A DNA stretch of 64,000 bases, taken from contig OZ007023.1 in the NCBI GenBank assembly GCA_963931525.1, forward strand, positions 806,001-870,000, in the 5' to 3' direction. The DNA is from Fimenecus sp900545625 (GTDB taxonomy: Bacteria; Bacillota; Clostridia; Oscillospirales; Acutalibacteraceae). The notes beneath the pieces were generated by a model that saw nothing but the letters and a program-made list of their open reading frames with translations, searched no databases and was not told where the DNA came from. Shown here one piece after another: positions 26,008 to 35,072 of the stretch (its first letter is position 1; every line of letters starts with the position of its first letter). Made by a program: the position numbers and the translations under genes.

Positions 26008-26709
26008 GTGCTTTACTGCATGTCCGACATCCACGGGGAATATGAGAAATATCTGCAAATGCTTGAAACGATCCGCTTTTCCGACGCGGACACGCTGTAT
26101 ATTCTTGGTGATATGGTAGACCGCGGGCCGGCGCCTGTCGAGGTGCTGCAGGATGTCGCCGCGCGCGCAAACGTGTACCCGATCCTTGGCAATCATGAGC
26201 TGATGGCGCGTGAGGCGCTTGCCCGCCTTACCGTGGATGTGACCGAGGAAAACGCCGAAACGCATTTGCGCGCCGAAGATTTTGCCGCTTTGCAGGAATG
26301 GCTGCAAAACGGCGGCGAGACGACCCTGCGCGGGTTTCGAAAGCTCGGCAAGGACGCACGTGCGGATCTGCTGGACTTTCTCTGCGACTTACCGCTTTAC
26401 GAGACTGCCGAGGCGGGGAAAAACGCCTTTGTGCTCGTCCACGCGGGGCTTGGGAATTTTCATCCCGGCAAGCCGCTGACCGCCTATTCCGCATTTGACC
26501 TTGTGTGGGCGGGGACGAACCTTTCCAAACGCTATTTTGACGATGCAAACACATATCTTGTTGTCGGGCACACGCCGACCATGTGTTTGGCAGGCGCACC
26601 GAAAATCTACCGCTGCCAAAACAATTTCTGCATTGACTGCGGCGCCGTGTTCGGCGGGAGGCTCGCCTGCCTGCGGCTCGACGACTTCGCGGAATTTTAT
26701 GTGGAATAA
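26008..26709 (+). CDS. Metallophosphoesterase, PP1/ApaH-like serine/threonine phosphatase type
   Basis: 233 residues from a GTG start behind AGAAAGGGGG. All core motifs are present: DIH at 7-9, GDMVDRG at 34-40, GNHE at 61-64, then HAGLGNF and VVGHTPT. The GDxxDRG and GNHE spacing is that of phosphoprotein phosphatases and bis(5'-nucleosyl)-tetraphosphatases. The substrate cannot be chosen between these. It is a lone gene bounded by repeat regions on both sides. Confidence 0.9.
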   Translation: MLYCMSDIHGEYEKYLQMLETIRFSDADTLYILGDMVDRGPAPVEVLQDVAARANVYPILGNHELMAREALARLTVDVTEENAETHLRAEDFAALQEWLQNGGETTLRGFRKLGKDARADLLDFLCDLPLYETAEAGKNAFVLVHAGLGNFHPGKPLTAYSAFDLVWAGTNLSKRYFDDANTYLVVGHTPTMCLAGAPKIYRCQNNFCIDCGAVFGGRLACLRLDDFAEFYVE

Positions 26710-27150
26710 ATGCAGGCAAACCAACGCGCCCGCCTCTTTATGAGGCGGGCGCGTAAGCGTATTGAAAAAGTAAATCGTACTTTTCTTAAAGAAAGGGGAG
26801 GCTTGCGTCGTCTTTCGGCTGTGATGAAAGATAAAGTTTTCTGCCGTAGGGGCGGGTCTCTGTGCCCGCCCGAGGGCGGTGGTGGCATGGAAACAAGTAT
26901 CGGCTATCCTGAAAATTGGAAGTCTGTTATCACCCTCAAACACTTTCAAAATCCTACTTTCTCGCGGGCGGGCACTTAAGCCCCGCCCCTACAATGAAAT
27001 GGCAAATTTCTGCGTAGCGATTTACTCTATTTCACGATTTTTTCCGACTGGCAAAAGGGAAAAATGTTCTATTAACACACTAAAACGCGCCCGCCTCAAA
27101 AGAGGCGGGCGCGTTGCTTTGCATTTTATGCGATTGCAGACAAAGCAGCC
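26710..27150. repeat. Intergenic region with paired GC hairpins and a long inverted repeat
   Basis: Two hairpins with the same 13-base arm (ACGCGCCCGCCTC) stand at 26724-26754 and 27084-27115. The second, read on the minus strand, terminates the large membrane-protein gene. Between them lies an imperfect inverted repeat with arms 26847-26872 and 26965-26991; the outer ten bases are TAGGGGCGGG, the inner eleven GTGCCCGCCCG. Each arm can also fold on itself. The structure resembles a MITE or REP-type dispersed element. No coding region is convincing. Confidence 0.65.
27084..27115 (-). terminator. Terminator of the large membrane-protein gene
   Basis: A 14-bp perfect stem with an AAAA loop, followed on the minus strand by TTTTAG, lies 36 bases past the stop codon. 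Confidence 0.65.
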
Positions 27151-28935
27151 TTACTGCATGGAAACGACGTCGATGATCTCGCCTTCGCTTTCCGCGCCGA
27201 CGGTAAAGGTCACCGCGCTGCCGACGTTCAAGAGCACAACGCGCTCCGCATCGGCAACAGCAACTTTGTAATAGGCTTCGCTCGAATCCAGACGGATATA
27301 GAAGTACGTTTCGCCGCCCGTTACGACGGAGCGGATCTCCGTGACATTGCCAGTGACGTCACGCGTGGTCGGCGTATCCGAGGTGGGGTCGTTCTCCGCG
27401 CCCATTTCGTCCACGTCGATGTCCACGTTGATGCCGTTGCTCACAAGCTCTGCGGCATAGTCCTCCGTACAAGAGGTCAGGTTGTCGCCGATGCCGACGA
27501 TCGTGGACTGTCGGACATTGACCATGGCGTACTGCTTCACAAGTCCGCTCGCGTCCTTGAGCGCCATGAAATAGGTCGGCTCGCCGCTGATGTTGAGAAG
27601 CAGCGGGAAGGTCGCGTCATAGGCGTATTCCTGCACCGCACCCTCCGCAGAGGTTTCCGCTGTGCGCTCCAGCGCGCCGGAGATCGAATAGAATTTCGTT
27701 TCCTTGGTGCGTTGATTTGAGAGCACAAAGCCGATGATGGACTGGTCGGAAGAAATGGAGGTCACGCCCGTGAACATATACACGTCGTCGTTGAGCGCCA
27801 GGTAATTGTAGCCGTCGCTGACAACGCTGACGCCTTCCTGCCCGAAGATGGAGTTGAAGAACCCACCCGACAGCTTGCCGTAGTAGTTGTACTGCTCGTT
27901 GATGACGGAAGCGGAGTATACGCGGTCGAGCCACTGCCATTCACTTTCTGTCACGAATTCATCCGTATCCAGGCTCGTTTCGCCCGTAAGGCTTGTGGAA
28001 ACCAGCGTCACATCGCCCGAAACGGCGTTGACCACCGCCGCGCCGATGACGTCCGTGCCGCCGAACAGCCCGATGGTCTTGTCTAAGACCGGCACGACCC
28101 AAAACGGTGCGCCGTTTTCGTCGATCTCAAAGTTCGGGGTGCCGAACATCAGCGTGGGGTACTTAAAGCGCAGATAGCGCGGCAGATAGCGGTTGAAGTG
28201 CTCGTCCGGCGTATAGCGCATACCGCCGTCCTCAAAGCGCACGACCTGCGCTTCTTCCGTGGTCATATCCACGATGATATAGGCGGGTAAGCCCTCCGAG
28301 GTGTTGCGCAGCCATTTAAAAATGTTTTCATACGCCAGCGAATACACACGCACGGGCGTCCCCTGGTAATTGATCTGCGTGGAATAGCTGGAAACGACGA
28401 ACTGCGAAACATAGTCCGACAGATCGCCGAGCACACGCGTGGCAATGGTTGTCGCGGAGGCTTCATCCAGCACGGGGACGCTCGAAAAATCGATCTCCGC
28501 CACGTCCGCGGCAAAGTCGCCCTCCTCAACGGTCATCAATTTGCTGTAGTCATCCGCGCGGAAAATCGTCGCACCGACCAAATACCCCACGAGCACCACG
28601 GCTGCCAGCACACCGATGATGATCAGCGGCACGCGGGACTGCTTGCGCACATACGGCCCGTATTCCGGCTGCGTAAACAGCTTGGTCGAGAGGATCATCA
28701 GCCCGATGTAGATCAGGCAGACGAACGCGATGTACAGGTAAAGCTCGATCGCCTTGAAATTCAGCGCCGGCAGCATAAAGTAGTAAAGCACTGCCGCTAA
28801 AATCACCGTGATGACAAGGCAGACCGCGATCTTTCTGCCGGCATGCTCGGGCGGGATCAGAATATCCTTCACCGAGGTCTTTTTGCCGTCGTCTTTTTTG
28901 CCGCCGCCTGTGAAATCCACATTGATGGGGTCCAA
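27151..28935 (-). CDS. Large membrane protein with extracellular domain, unknown function
   Basis: 594 residues from a TTG start behind AAAGGAG. A short cytoplasmic N-terminus is followed by three membrane helices (about 37-57, 65-84 and 100-122). A 470-residue exported region comes next, with repeated beta-rich stretches that may be PepSY-like (for example DVIGAAVVNAVSGDVTLVS). A conserved-looking GG-F-NS-FGQEG segment lies in the middle. I do not recognise a characterised family. It is a single-gene unit with its own terminator. Confidence 0.75.
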   Translation of the reverse strand: MDPINVDFTGGGKKDDGKKTSVKDILIPPEHAGRKIAVCLVITVILAAVLYYFMLPALNFKAIELYLYIAFVCLIYIGLMILSTKLFTQPEYGPYVRKQSRVPLIIIGVLAAVVLVGYLVGATIFRADDYSKLMTVEEGDFAADVAEIDFSSVPVLDEASATTIATRVLGDLSDYVSQFVVSSYSTQINYQGTPVRVYSLAYENIFKWLRNTSEGLPAYIIVDMTTEEAQVVRFEDGGMRYTPDEHFNRYLPRYLRFKYPTLMFGTPNFEIDENGAPFWVVPVLDKTIGLFGGTDVIGAAVVNAVSGDVTLVSTSLTGETSLDTDEFVTESEWQWLDRVYSASVINEQYNYYGKLSGGFFNSIFGQEGVSVVSDGYNYLALNDDVYMFTGVTSISSDQSIIGFVLSNQRTKETKFYSISGALERTAETSAEGAVQEYAYDATFPLLLNISGEPTYFMALKDASGLVKQYAMVNVRQSTIVGIGDNLTSCTEDYAAELVSNGINVDIDVDEMGAENDPTSDTPTTRDVTGNVTEIRSVVTGGETYFYIRLDSSEAYYKVAVADAERVVLLNVGSAVTFTVGAESEGEIIDVVSMQ

Positions 28936-29022
28936 AAAATCAACTCCTTTTTGCAGGGATGTCCTTTTTCCTTAGTATAATCTATTTTACTGCCGTTTGC
29001 AAGGTTTTAGACAAAAGTGCCG

Positions 29023-29051
29023 AAAAACAGCCGCCCCATACGGGGCGGCTG
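29023..29051 (-). terminator. Terminator of the GH3 gene
   Basis: On the minus strand, CAGCCGCCCC, a 4-base loop, GGGGCGGCTG and then five T residues lie 20 bases past the stop codon. Confidence 0.8.
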
Positions 29052-29070
29052 CTGCATTCGGAGAAAAGGA

Positions 29071-31503
29071 TCAAATTCCCTTGAGCTTGCCGAGATTGGC
29101 GAGCGTGTGCGGCACGCCCTTTAAGATCTTGCCCATGCCCTTGGCAAATTTGTCCTCGTTGAGGATGACCAAAAGGCCGTTCGCCATATCCTCACTGAAC
29201 AGTCCGAAGCTCATGGAAACAAAGTTCTTGATCGGCAGCTGCAAAGCGATTGCGCCCGCAAGCGTGTCTTCGCCGAGCATTTTCTTGAACAGGCGGTTGA
29301 AACGCCCGCCCCATTTGCCGTCCACGGCATCTTCGATTGTGTTGCCGAGCGTGAGCGGCTGGGACTTGTCACGCACGTTGGGGGGCAGCTCGCGTCCGAG
29401 AACCGCCACAAATTCCTCGTCCGAAACATGCGTGATGTCGCCGCCGTAGTAGGCCGGCGCGCTGATGCGGTAGTCGGGGATCTCGGCTTCCACGGTGGAG
29501 CGTACCTGCACTTCCGTTTCCAGCCGGATGTCGCGGCTCGACGCACCCACCAAAATTTTGAACGCGCCCGTTTCCACGTGCCAGTCGTGGATGTTCACGT
29601 TGTAATAGGCGAACGCGCGCTTGTCGAGCGTCATGGAAACTTCCTTTTCCTCGCCTGCTTTCAGGAACACCTTCGTAAAGGCCTTAAGCTCTTTCTTCGG
29701 GCGGTAAATGGTGCTTTCTTCGTCGCTGACGTACAGCTGCACGACCTCGGCACCGTCGCGCGAACCCGTATTTTTGACCTTGCAGGTGACGGTGAGCGTG
29801 TCGGTGTCGTCGATGCTCTCGGCGCTGGTTTTCAGGTCGCTGTATTCAAACGTCGTATATGAAAGCCCGTGTCCGAACGGGAAACGAACCGCTTTTTCGG
29901 CGGTGTCATAGTAGCGGTAGCCCACATACACGCTCTCACGGTATTCCACGGAGACGGGCGTGCCGGGGAAGTAGTTCGCGCTGGAATTGTCGGAAAGCGC
30001 CATGGGATAGGTCTCCGACAGCTTGCCGGAGGGGTTCACGTCGCCGAACAGCACGTCGCAGACAGCGCTGCCGGTGGTCTGACCGGAAAGGAAGGTGTGC
30101 AAAATCGCGGGGACTTCGTCAGCCCACGGCAGTTCCACAGCGGAGCCGCCCGCTAAGACCACGACCACGTTTTTGTTGACCTTGAGCACTTCGTTGACCA
30201 GACGGTTGTGCAGCGGCGGCAGGTTCATGTGGCGGCGGTCACAGCCCTCGGTCTCATATTCGTCGGTAAGCCCGATGAACAAAAGCACCGTGTCTGCGCC
30301 CTTTGCCTTTTCTACCGCCTCGGCAACAAAGGTGTCGTCGGGGGTGCGGTTCTTTTTCTCGGTGGAATAGCCCGGGGCGTATTGGAAGGAAACGCCCATC
30401 TGCACCAGCGTCTCAAAGGCGGAATCAAGCTGGATGGGGTTGATAAGCGACGAACCCGCACCCTGATAGCGCGGCTTTTTCGCCATTTCGCCGATGACCG
30501 TAATTTTCGCATCCTTTTTGAGCGGCAGGACATCGTTGTCGTTTTTAAGAAGCACCATGCACTGCCCCGCGATCTCGCGCGCAAGGGCGTGGTGTTCTTT
30601 CGCGTCGTAGGTGTAATCGCCAAGCACCTTCTGTGCTTCCAGCGCCATGTCAATAAGGCGGTCGACAAGCTCGTCGAGATAGCTTTCCTCCACAAGGCCC
30701 TGCTTGACCGCTTCCAAAATTTGGCGGTTGCCGACGCCGTCGGAGGAGGGCATTTCGAGCTCCTGCCCCGCAAGAAGGCCCGAAACGCGGTCGTTTTCCG
30801 CGCCCCAGTCGGTCACAACGATGCCCTTAAAGCCCCATTCGTTGCGCAGGACATCCGTCAAAAGCCATTTGTTCTCCGCGCAGTAGGTGCCGTTTAAGCG
30901 GTTGTACGCCGCCATGATCGTCCACGGCTGCGCCTTTTTGACCGCCGTTTCGAACGGCGCAAGGTAGATCTCACGCAGCGTGCGCTCGTCCACGACCGTG
31001 TTGACGGTCATGCGGCGTGTTTCCTGGTTGTTCGCGGCGAAATGCTTGATGGAAGTGCCGATGCCCTTGCTTTGTACGCCGTTGATGAAGGACGCCGCCA
31101 TTTCGCCCGCCAGGAGCGGGTCTTCCGAGAAATACTCGAAGTTTCTGCCGCAGAGCGGGGAGCGTTTGATGTTCGTGCCCGGCCCCAGCAGGACAGAGAC
31201 TTTTTCCTTTAAGCACTCTTCGCCGAGCGCCTCGCCCATGCGGCGGATAAGCGCCGTATCCCATGAGCATGAGGTCGCCGCCGCCGTGGGGTAGCAGATG
31301 GCGGGAACGCCTTTTAAGGACATTTTTTCTTCCTTGGTGGTTTTTTCTTCGACACGCTTGCGGATGCCGTGCGGGCCGTCGGTCAGCATGATGGACGGTA
31401 CGCCCGCTGAGGGGACGTCCGCCGTGTGCCAATAGTCCTTGCCGGAACACAGGCTGACCTTTTCTTCCAACGTCATTTTCGCTAAGATGTCAGGGTGCTT
31501 CAT
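29071..31503 (-). CDS. Glycoside hydrolase family 3 beta-glucosidase
   Basis: 810 residues from the ATG at 31503, next to GGAGGAG. The catalytic barrel has TDGPHGIR (41-48), IKHFAANNQ (152-160) and the nucleophile D232 in VVTDWGAEND. A second alpha/beta domain follows, then a fibronectin III-like domain (KNTGSRDGAEVVQLYVSD). An extra C-terminal helical tail of about 120 residues is beyond the usual family end. No signal peptide is visible, so it acts on imported oligosaccharides in the cytoplasm. The exact sugar cannot be told. No sugar transporter is adjacent. Confidence 0.92.
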   Translation of the reverse strand: MKHPDILAKMTLEEKVSLCSGKDYWHTADVPSAGVPSIMLTDGPHGIRKRVEEKTTKEEKMSLKGVPAICYPTAAATSCSWDTALIRRMGEALGEECLKEKVSVLLGPGTNIKRSPLCGRNFEYFSEDPLLAGEMAASFINGVQSKGIGTSIKHFAANNQETRRMTVNTVVDERTLREIYLAPFETAVKKAQPWTIMAAYNRLNGTYCAENKWLLTDVLRNEWGFKGIVVTDWGAENDRVSGLLAGQELEMPSSDGVGNRQILEAVKQGLVEESYLDELVDRLIDMALEAQKVLGDYTYDAKEHHALAREIAGQCMVLLKNDNDVLPLKKDAKITVIGEMAKKPRYQGAGSSLINPIQLDSAFETLVQMGVSFQYAPGYSTEKKNRTPDDTFVAEAVEKAKGADTVLLFIGLTDEYETEGCDRRHMNLPPLHNRLVNEVLKVNKNVVVVLAGGSAVELPWADEVPAILHTFLSGQTTGSAVCDVLFGDVNPSGKLSETYPMALSDNSSANYFPGTPVSVEYRESVYVGYRYYDTAEKAVRFPFGHGLSYTTFEYSDLKTSAESIDDTDTLTVTCKVKNTGSRDGAEVVQLYVSDEESTIYRPKKELKAFTKVFLKAGEEKEVSMTLDKRAFAYYNVNIHDWHVETGAFKILVGASSRDIRLETEVQVRSTVEAEIPDYRISAPAYYGGDITHVSDEEFVAVLGRELPPNVRDKSQPLTLGNTIEDAVDGKWGGRFNRLFKKMLGEDTLAGAIALQLPIKNFVSMSFGLFSEDMANGLLVILNEDKFAKGMGKILKGVPHTLANLGKLKGI

Positions 31504-31640
31504 AGATTCTCCTCCATACGAAAAATATCTTTTCAAATTGGGAATTTGAACAAAAAGGGATGGGTTTTACTTGAAAAAATATCGATACCATAATAAACCA
31601 AATGCGTGGATTTTGCAAGTGTTTGTGTGAATGCGGCGGC

Positions 31641-32951
31641 TTATTCCGTCCCTTCGTCATCGGAAAGCCCCAAAACGCCTGCGGCGTCGGGCTGTTCCAT
31701 TGCCTCCACGGTCTTGAGCTTTTTGCGGATGATGTCGTTGCGGTGCTGCGCTTCGCCGAGCGTCTTGCCCGCGTCGTCGATCTTCTTTTTGGCTTTTTCC
31801 AAAATCACGCCGAAGTTTTCATACTGCGCCTTGGTCGCGCTCAAAAGCAGGCGCACTTCGTTTGCCTTTTCGTTGATCGCCACGGTCTTAAAGCCCATGG
31901 CAAGGGAGTTTAAGAGCGCGGTGATGGTAGAGGGCCCCGCGATCATCACGTTGCAGTCGTTTTGGATGCGCTCCAAGAGCCCTGACTGCGCCGAAACGAT
32001 CTCCGCGTACAGCCCTTCCGTCGCAAGGTACATAATGGCGAACGGCGTAGTGTTCGGGACGTGTATGTATTTTTTGATCATCTTCGCCTCGCTGTACACG
32101 CGCGCCTCCAGATCCTTGCGCGCCGCCTTGACCGCTTCGGGGTCGGCCTTTTCGGCGGCGGAACACAGCCGCACATAGTCCTCCATGGGGAACTTTGAGT
32201 CCACGGGAAGATAAGTGATCTTGGAGGAGTCGTCGCTGGCGGGGATGCGGATGGCGAATTCCACACGCTCGGAATCCTTTTCGCCCGTGGCAACGTTTTT
32301 GTCGTACATATGCGGGATGGTCTGGTCAAGGATCGTTTCGAGCTGGATCTCCGCCCAGGTGCCGCGCGCCTTGACATTCGTGAGCACACGGTTGAGCGCA
32401 CCGACATTGTCGGTCACGCCGACGGAAAGCTCTTTCATTTCGCCCAAGGATTTATATAAGTTTTCAAGCTGCTCGGAGACGGTTTTGAACGAGGAATTCA
32501 GGCGCGTGGTCAGCGTGGAGGTCAGCTTTTCATCCACCGTAGCACGCATCTCATCAAGCTTTTTCTCGTTGCTCTCCTGCATTTTCGTCACGGCGCTTTC
32601 CACCGTGCGCGTCTGCTTTTCGCCTTGCACGAGCAGACGGTCGCGGATGTCGTTTAAGGATTTCGTGACCGTTTCACTTAAAGAGATCCGCTGTTCAAGG
32701 TTGGCTTTTGTCATTTCCTCTAATTTCTTCTGCATGCGGTCGGCTTCGGCGGCACGCTCCATGCGGCTGCGCGAGGACTCCTCGGCAGTGGTCTTGCGCA
32801 TTTCGTCCAAGCGCGCGGCAAGCTGTTTGATTGCGTCTTCGGTCTGCTTGTCCGCTTTCCCGCCCTTGCGCGCGGTGAGCACGAGAAGAATGACCAAAAG
32901 CAAAAGCCCGAGCAATGCGGCGGCAAGCAAAAGGATCTGTGTCGTTTCCAT
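31641..32951 (-). CDS. rmuC: DNA recombination protein RmuC
   Basis: 436 residues. One N-terminal membrane helix (6-27) is followed by a long coiled coil (about 35-175) and the RmuC nuclease-like domain, with KARGTWAEIQLETILDQTIP, PVDSKFPMEDY and STITALLNSLAMGFKTVAI. RmuC proteins are thought to limit inversions and rearrangements at short inverted repeats, which is notable in a region so rich in such repeats. AAGAGGT precedes the ATG. It is monocistronic as far as can be seen. Confidence 0.92.
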   Translation of the reverse strand: METTQILLLAAALLGLLLLVILLVLTARKGGKADKQTEDAIKQLAARLDEMRKTTAEESSRSRMERAAEADRMQKKLEEMTKANLEQRISLSETVTKSLNDIRDRLLVQGEKQTRTVESAVTKMQESNEKKLDEMRATVDEKLTSTLTTRLNSSFKTVSEQLENLYKSLGEMKELSVGVTDNVGALNRVLTNVKARGTWAEIQLETILDQTIPHMYDKNVATGEKDSERVEFAIRIPASDDSSKITYLPVDSKFPMEDYVRLCSAAEKADPEAVKAARKDLEARVYSEAKMIKKYIHVPNTTPFAIMYLATEGLYAEIVSAQSGLLERIQNDCNVMIAGPSTITALLNSLAMGFKTVAINEKANEVRLLLSATKAQYENFGVILEKAKKKIDDAGKTLGEAQHRNDIIRKKLKTVEAMEQPDAAGVLGLSDDEGTE

Positions 32952-33065
32952 GGTCTCTACCTCTTTTTAGCATGGTTCCCGCCGAAGCGGGCGGCGCTTC
33001 CCCACAATATATCTGTATTGTACGGGGAAAATGCAAAAAAATCTATCAAAAATCCGATGTGAATA

Positions 33066-33842
33066 TTAAGTATCCGTACGCTTTTGAAAATCATACCGCC
33101 TGTGCTCGGACGCCCAAACGTGCGGCGTGACGCCGTAAGCTCGTTTGAAGCAGGCAATAAAATAGGATTCCGAGCAAAACGACAGGATATACGCCGCACG
33201 GCTGCATGAACAGCCGTTTTCGAGCATCCGGCAGGCCTCTTTGAGCTTTTCCTGCAAAATATAGCGGCGAAGCGGCACGCCGACCTCTTTTTTGAAAATC
33301 GCGGAAAGATAGTCCGCCGAAACGCCGCAAATATCGGCAAGGTCGGTCACGCGCAGATTTTCGTGCAGGCAGCGGTCGATGTGCGTGACGCATTTGCGCA
33401 CGTGCGGCGAATAGTGCAGCCGTCCGTGCGTGCGCGCGACAAGCTCGGTCAGTGCGTATGCCTGCTGTGTTAAGTATTCTACGATCTGCTCGGGACTTTG
33501 GAGCGTGTCTACCGTCTGGATGCAGCGGTCAGAAAAATTGTAAGCATGCAGCTCGTCCAAACCCCCTTCAAGCGCGGCGCGCGTGGCGAGCGTCACCGAA
33601 GATACCGCCCAATACTGCATCTGCCGCAGCGGGTCGCCGGAGAGCCGCCCGACAACGAAGCCGCTTTGAAAATATTCCTCCATTTTGCGCTCCAAAAGGG
33701 CGCAGTCGCCCGCCTTGATGCAGTTGTAAAAGGCGGTCTCTGCCTGATAGGGCGTGTGGCGCACGCCGCTCTCGCGCTGGGCGAAAATAGGACCTGTTTT
33801 TTCCTGCGGGACGATTTGGATCTTTTGCAGATCAGGCTTCAC
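33066..33842 (-). CDS. AraC-family transcriptional regulator
   Basis: 258 residues from a GTG start at 33842 behind GGGAGG; the longer open frame upstream lacks a ribosome site. The C-terminal 100 residues carry both helix-turn-helix units (VTDLADICGVSADYLSAIFK and then AAYILSFCSESYFIACFKRA). The N-terminal part is helical and may sense a ligand. It is divergent from azlCD across about 180 bases, which makes these transporter genes its most likely target. The ligand is not known. Confidence 0.88.
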   Translation of the reverse strand: MKPDLQKIQIVPQEKTGPIFAQRESGVRHTPYQAETAFYNCIKAGDCALLERKMEEYFQSGFVVGRLSGDPLRQMQYWAVSSVTLATRAALEGGLDELHAYNFSDRCIQTVDTLQSPEQIVEYLTQQAYALTELVARTHGRLHYSPHVRKCVTHIDRCLHENLRVTDLADICGVSADYLSAIFKKEVGVPLRRYILQEKLKEACRMLENGCSCSRAAYILSFCSESYFIACFKRAYGVTPHVWASEHRRYDFQKRTDT

Positions 33843-33948
33843 AAAGATACCTCCCGACGGTTCTTTGCTTTCAGAATACCTGTTTCTCAAGAAAATGTCA
33901 ACGGAAATCCTGCAAAAACCTCGGATTTTTATTGCTTTTAAAAGAGAC

Positions 33949-33977
33949 TTGTCCGAACAGGCGGCGCGTGGTATACT
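33949..33977 (+). promoter_or_regulatory. Promoter of azlCD
   Basis: TTGTCC (33949-33954) and TATACT (33972-33977) are 17 bases apart. The region between it and the AraC-type gene is the natural place for the regulator to bind. Confidence 0.6.
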
Positions 33978-34001
33978 AAACTTCAAATTGTTGAAAGGGG
34001 G

Positions 34002-34016
34002 CGCGCCGGCGGCGCG
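34002..34016 (+). promoter_or_regulatory. Hairpin between Shine-Dalgarno and start codon of azlC
   Basis: The strong AAAGGGGG at about 33994-34001 is 23 bases from the azlC ATG, too far to be useful when unfolded. CGCGCC-GGC-GGCGCG between them would fold and bring it to a working distance. The role is inferred. Confidence 0.35.
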
Positions 34017-34023
34017 AAGCGTT

Positions 34024-34740
34024 ATGAAGCAAGGCAAACATGAATCTATCCGCAAGGCGTTTCGGGCGGCGTTCCCGTATACGCTGCCCATCTGCGCGGG
34101 CTTTTTGTTTTTAGGGGCTACCTACGGCGTGCTCATGCGCACCAACGGCTTTGCGTTTTGGTATCCGCTGCTCATGAGCCTGACCATATTTGCGGGTTCG
34201 GTGGAGTTTGTCGCGGCGGATATGCTTATGGGCACGTTCCAGCCGCTGCAGGCGTTTTTGATGACGCTCATGCTCAACGCGCGGCACCTGTTTTACGGCA
34301 TTTCAATGCTGGACAAGTACAAGGGGACGGGGTTTAAAAAGCCGTATCTGATTTTCGGGCTTTGCGATGAGAGCTTTTCGATCAACTGCACGGCAAAGAT
34401 CCCGCCCGACGCGGACCGCGGCTGGTTCTATTTCTTTGTCACCCTGCTCAACCATTTTTATTGGGTGGCAGGGGCGACGCTCGGCGGCGTGTTCGGCTCG
34501 CTTGTGCACTTCAACACAGAAGGGCTCGATTTCGTGATGACCGCCATGTTCGTGGTGATCTTCCTCGAGCAGTGGCAAAAGGATAAACAGCACGCGAGCG
34601 CCCTGGCGGGGCTTGGCATTTCGGCGCTCTGCCTGCTGATTTTCGGCAGCGATAATTTCATCCTGCCCGCCATGCTCGGCATCCTTGCGGCGCTCACGCT
34701 TCTGCGCCGTCCGCTCTCGAAAGGGGGCGACGCCGCATGA
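34024..34740 (+). CDS. azlC: AzlC-family branched-chain amino acid exporter, large subunit
   Basis: 238 residues with the typical AzlC start (AFRAAFPYTLPICAGFLFLG), the SLTIFAGSVEFVA segment and LNARHLFYGISML. About seven membrane helices are visible. Together with AzlD, encoded in an overlapping frame, it exports branched-chain amino acids or analogues. Other in-frame starts upstream lack support, and the next ATG is inside the protein. It is divergent from an AraC-type regulator. Confidence 0.92.
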   Translation: MKQGKHESIRKAFRAAFPYTLPICAGFLFLGATYGVLMRTNGFAFWYPLLMSLTIFAGSVEFVAADMLMGTFQPLQAFLMTLMLNARHLFYGISMLDKYKGTGFKKPYLIFGLCDESFSINCTAKIPPDADRGWFYFFVTLLNHFYWVAGATLGGVFGSLVHFNTEGLDFVMTAMFVVIFLEQWQKDKQHASALAGLGISALCLLIFGSDNFILPAMLGILAALTLLRRPLSKGGDAA

Positions 34741-35072
34741 GCGCTATGACGCTTCCCCAGCAGCTTGTGACCATCCTGATGGTCGTGCTCGGCACGATGC
34801 TCACGCGGTTTTTGCCGTTCCTGCTGTTCCCGGCGGGCAACCCCACGCCGAAATATCTGCAATATCTGGGCAAGGTCCTGCCTGCGGCGGTGTTCGGGCT
34901 GTTGGTCGTGTACTGCCTGCGGAATGTAAGCATCGTTTCGGGCAGCCACGGCATCCCGGAGCTGATCGCCATCGCCGTGGTCATCGGGCTGCACCTTTGG
35001 AAAAAGCAGATGCTGTTGTCCATCGCGGGCGGCACGGTCTGCTATATGCTGCTTGTGCAGTTTGTGTTTTGA
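34737..35072 (+). CDS. azlD: AzlD-family branched-chain amino acid exporter, small subunit
   Basis: 111 residues and four hydrophobic helices. The segment TRFLPFLLFPAGNPTPKYLQ followed by GKVLPAAVFGLLVVYCL is typical of AzlD. Its ATG overlaps the azlC stop as ATGA, so both subunits are made together. No terminator is obvious at once after the stop; a repeat-rich gap of 400 bases follows. Confidence 0.92.
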   Translation: MSAMTLPQQLVTILMVVLGTMLTRFLPFLLFPAGNPTPKYLQYLGKVLPAAVFGLLVVYCLRNVSIVSGSHGIPELIAIAVVIGLHLWKKQMLLSIAGGTVCYMLLVQFVF

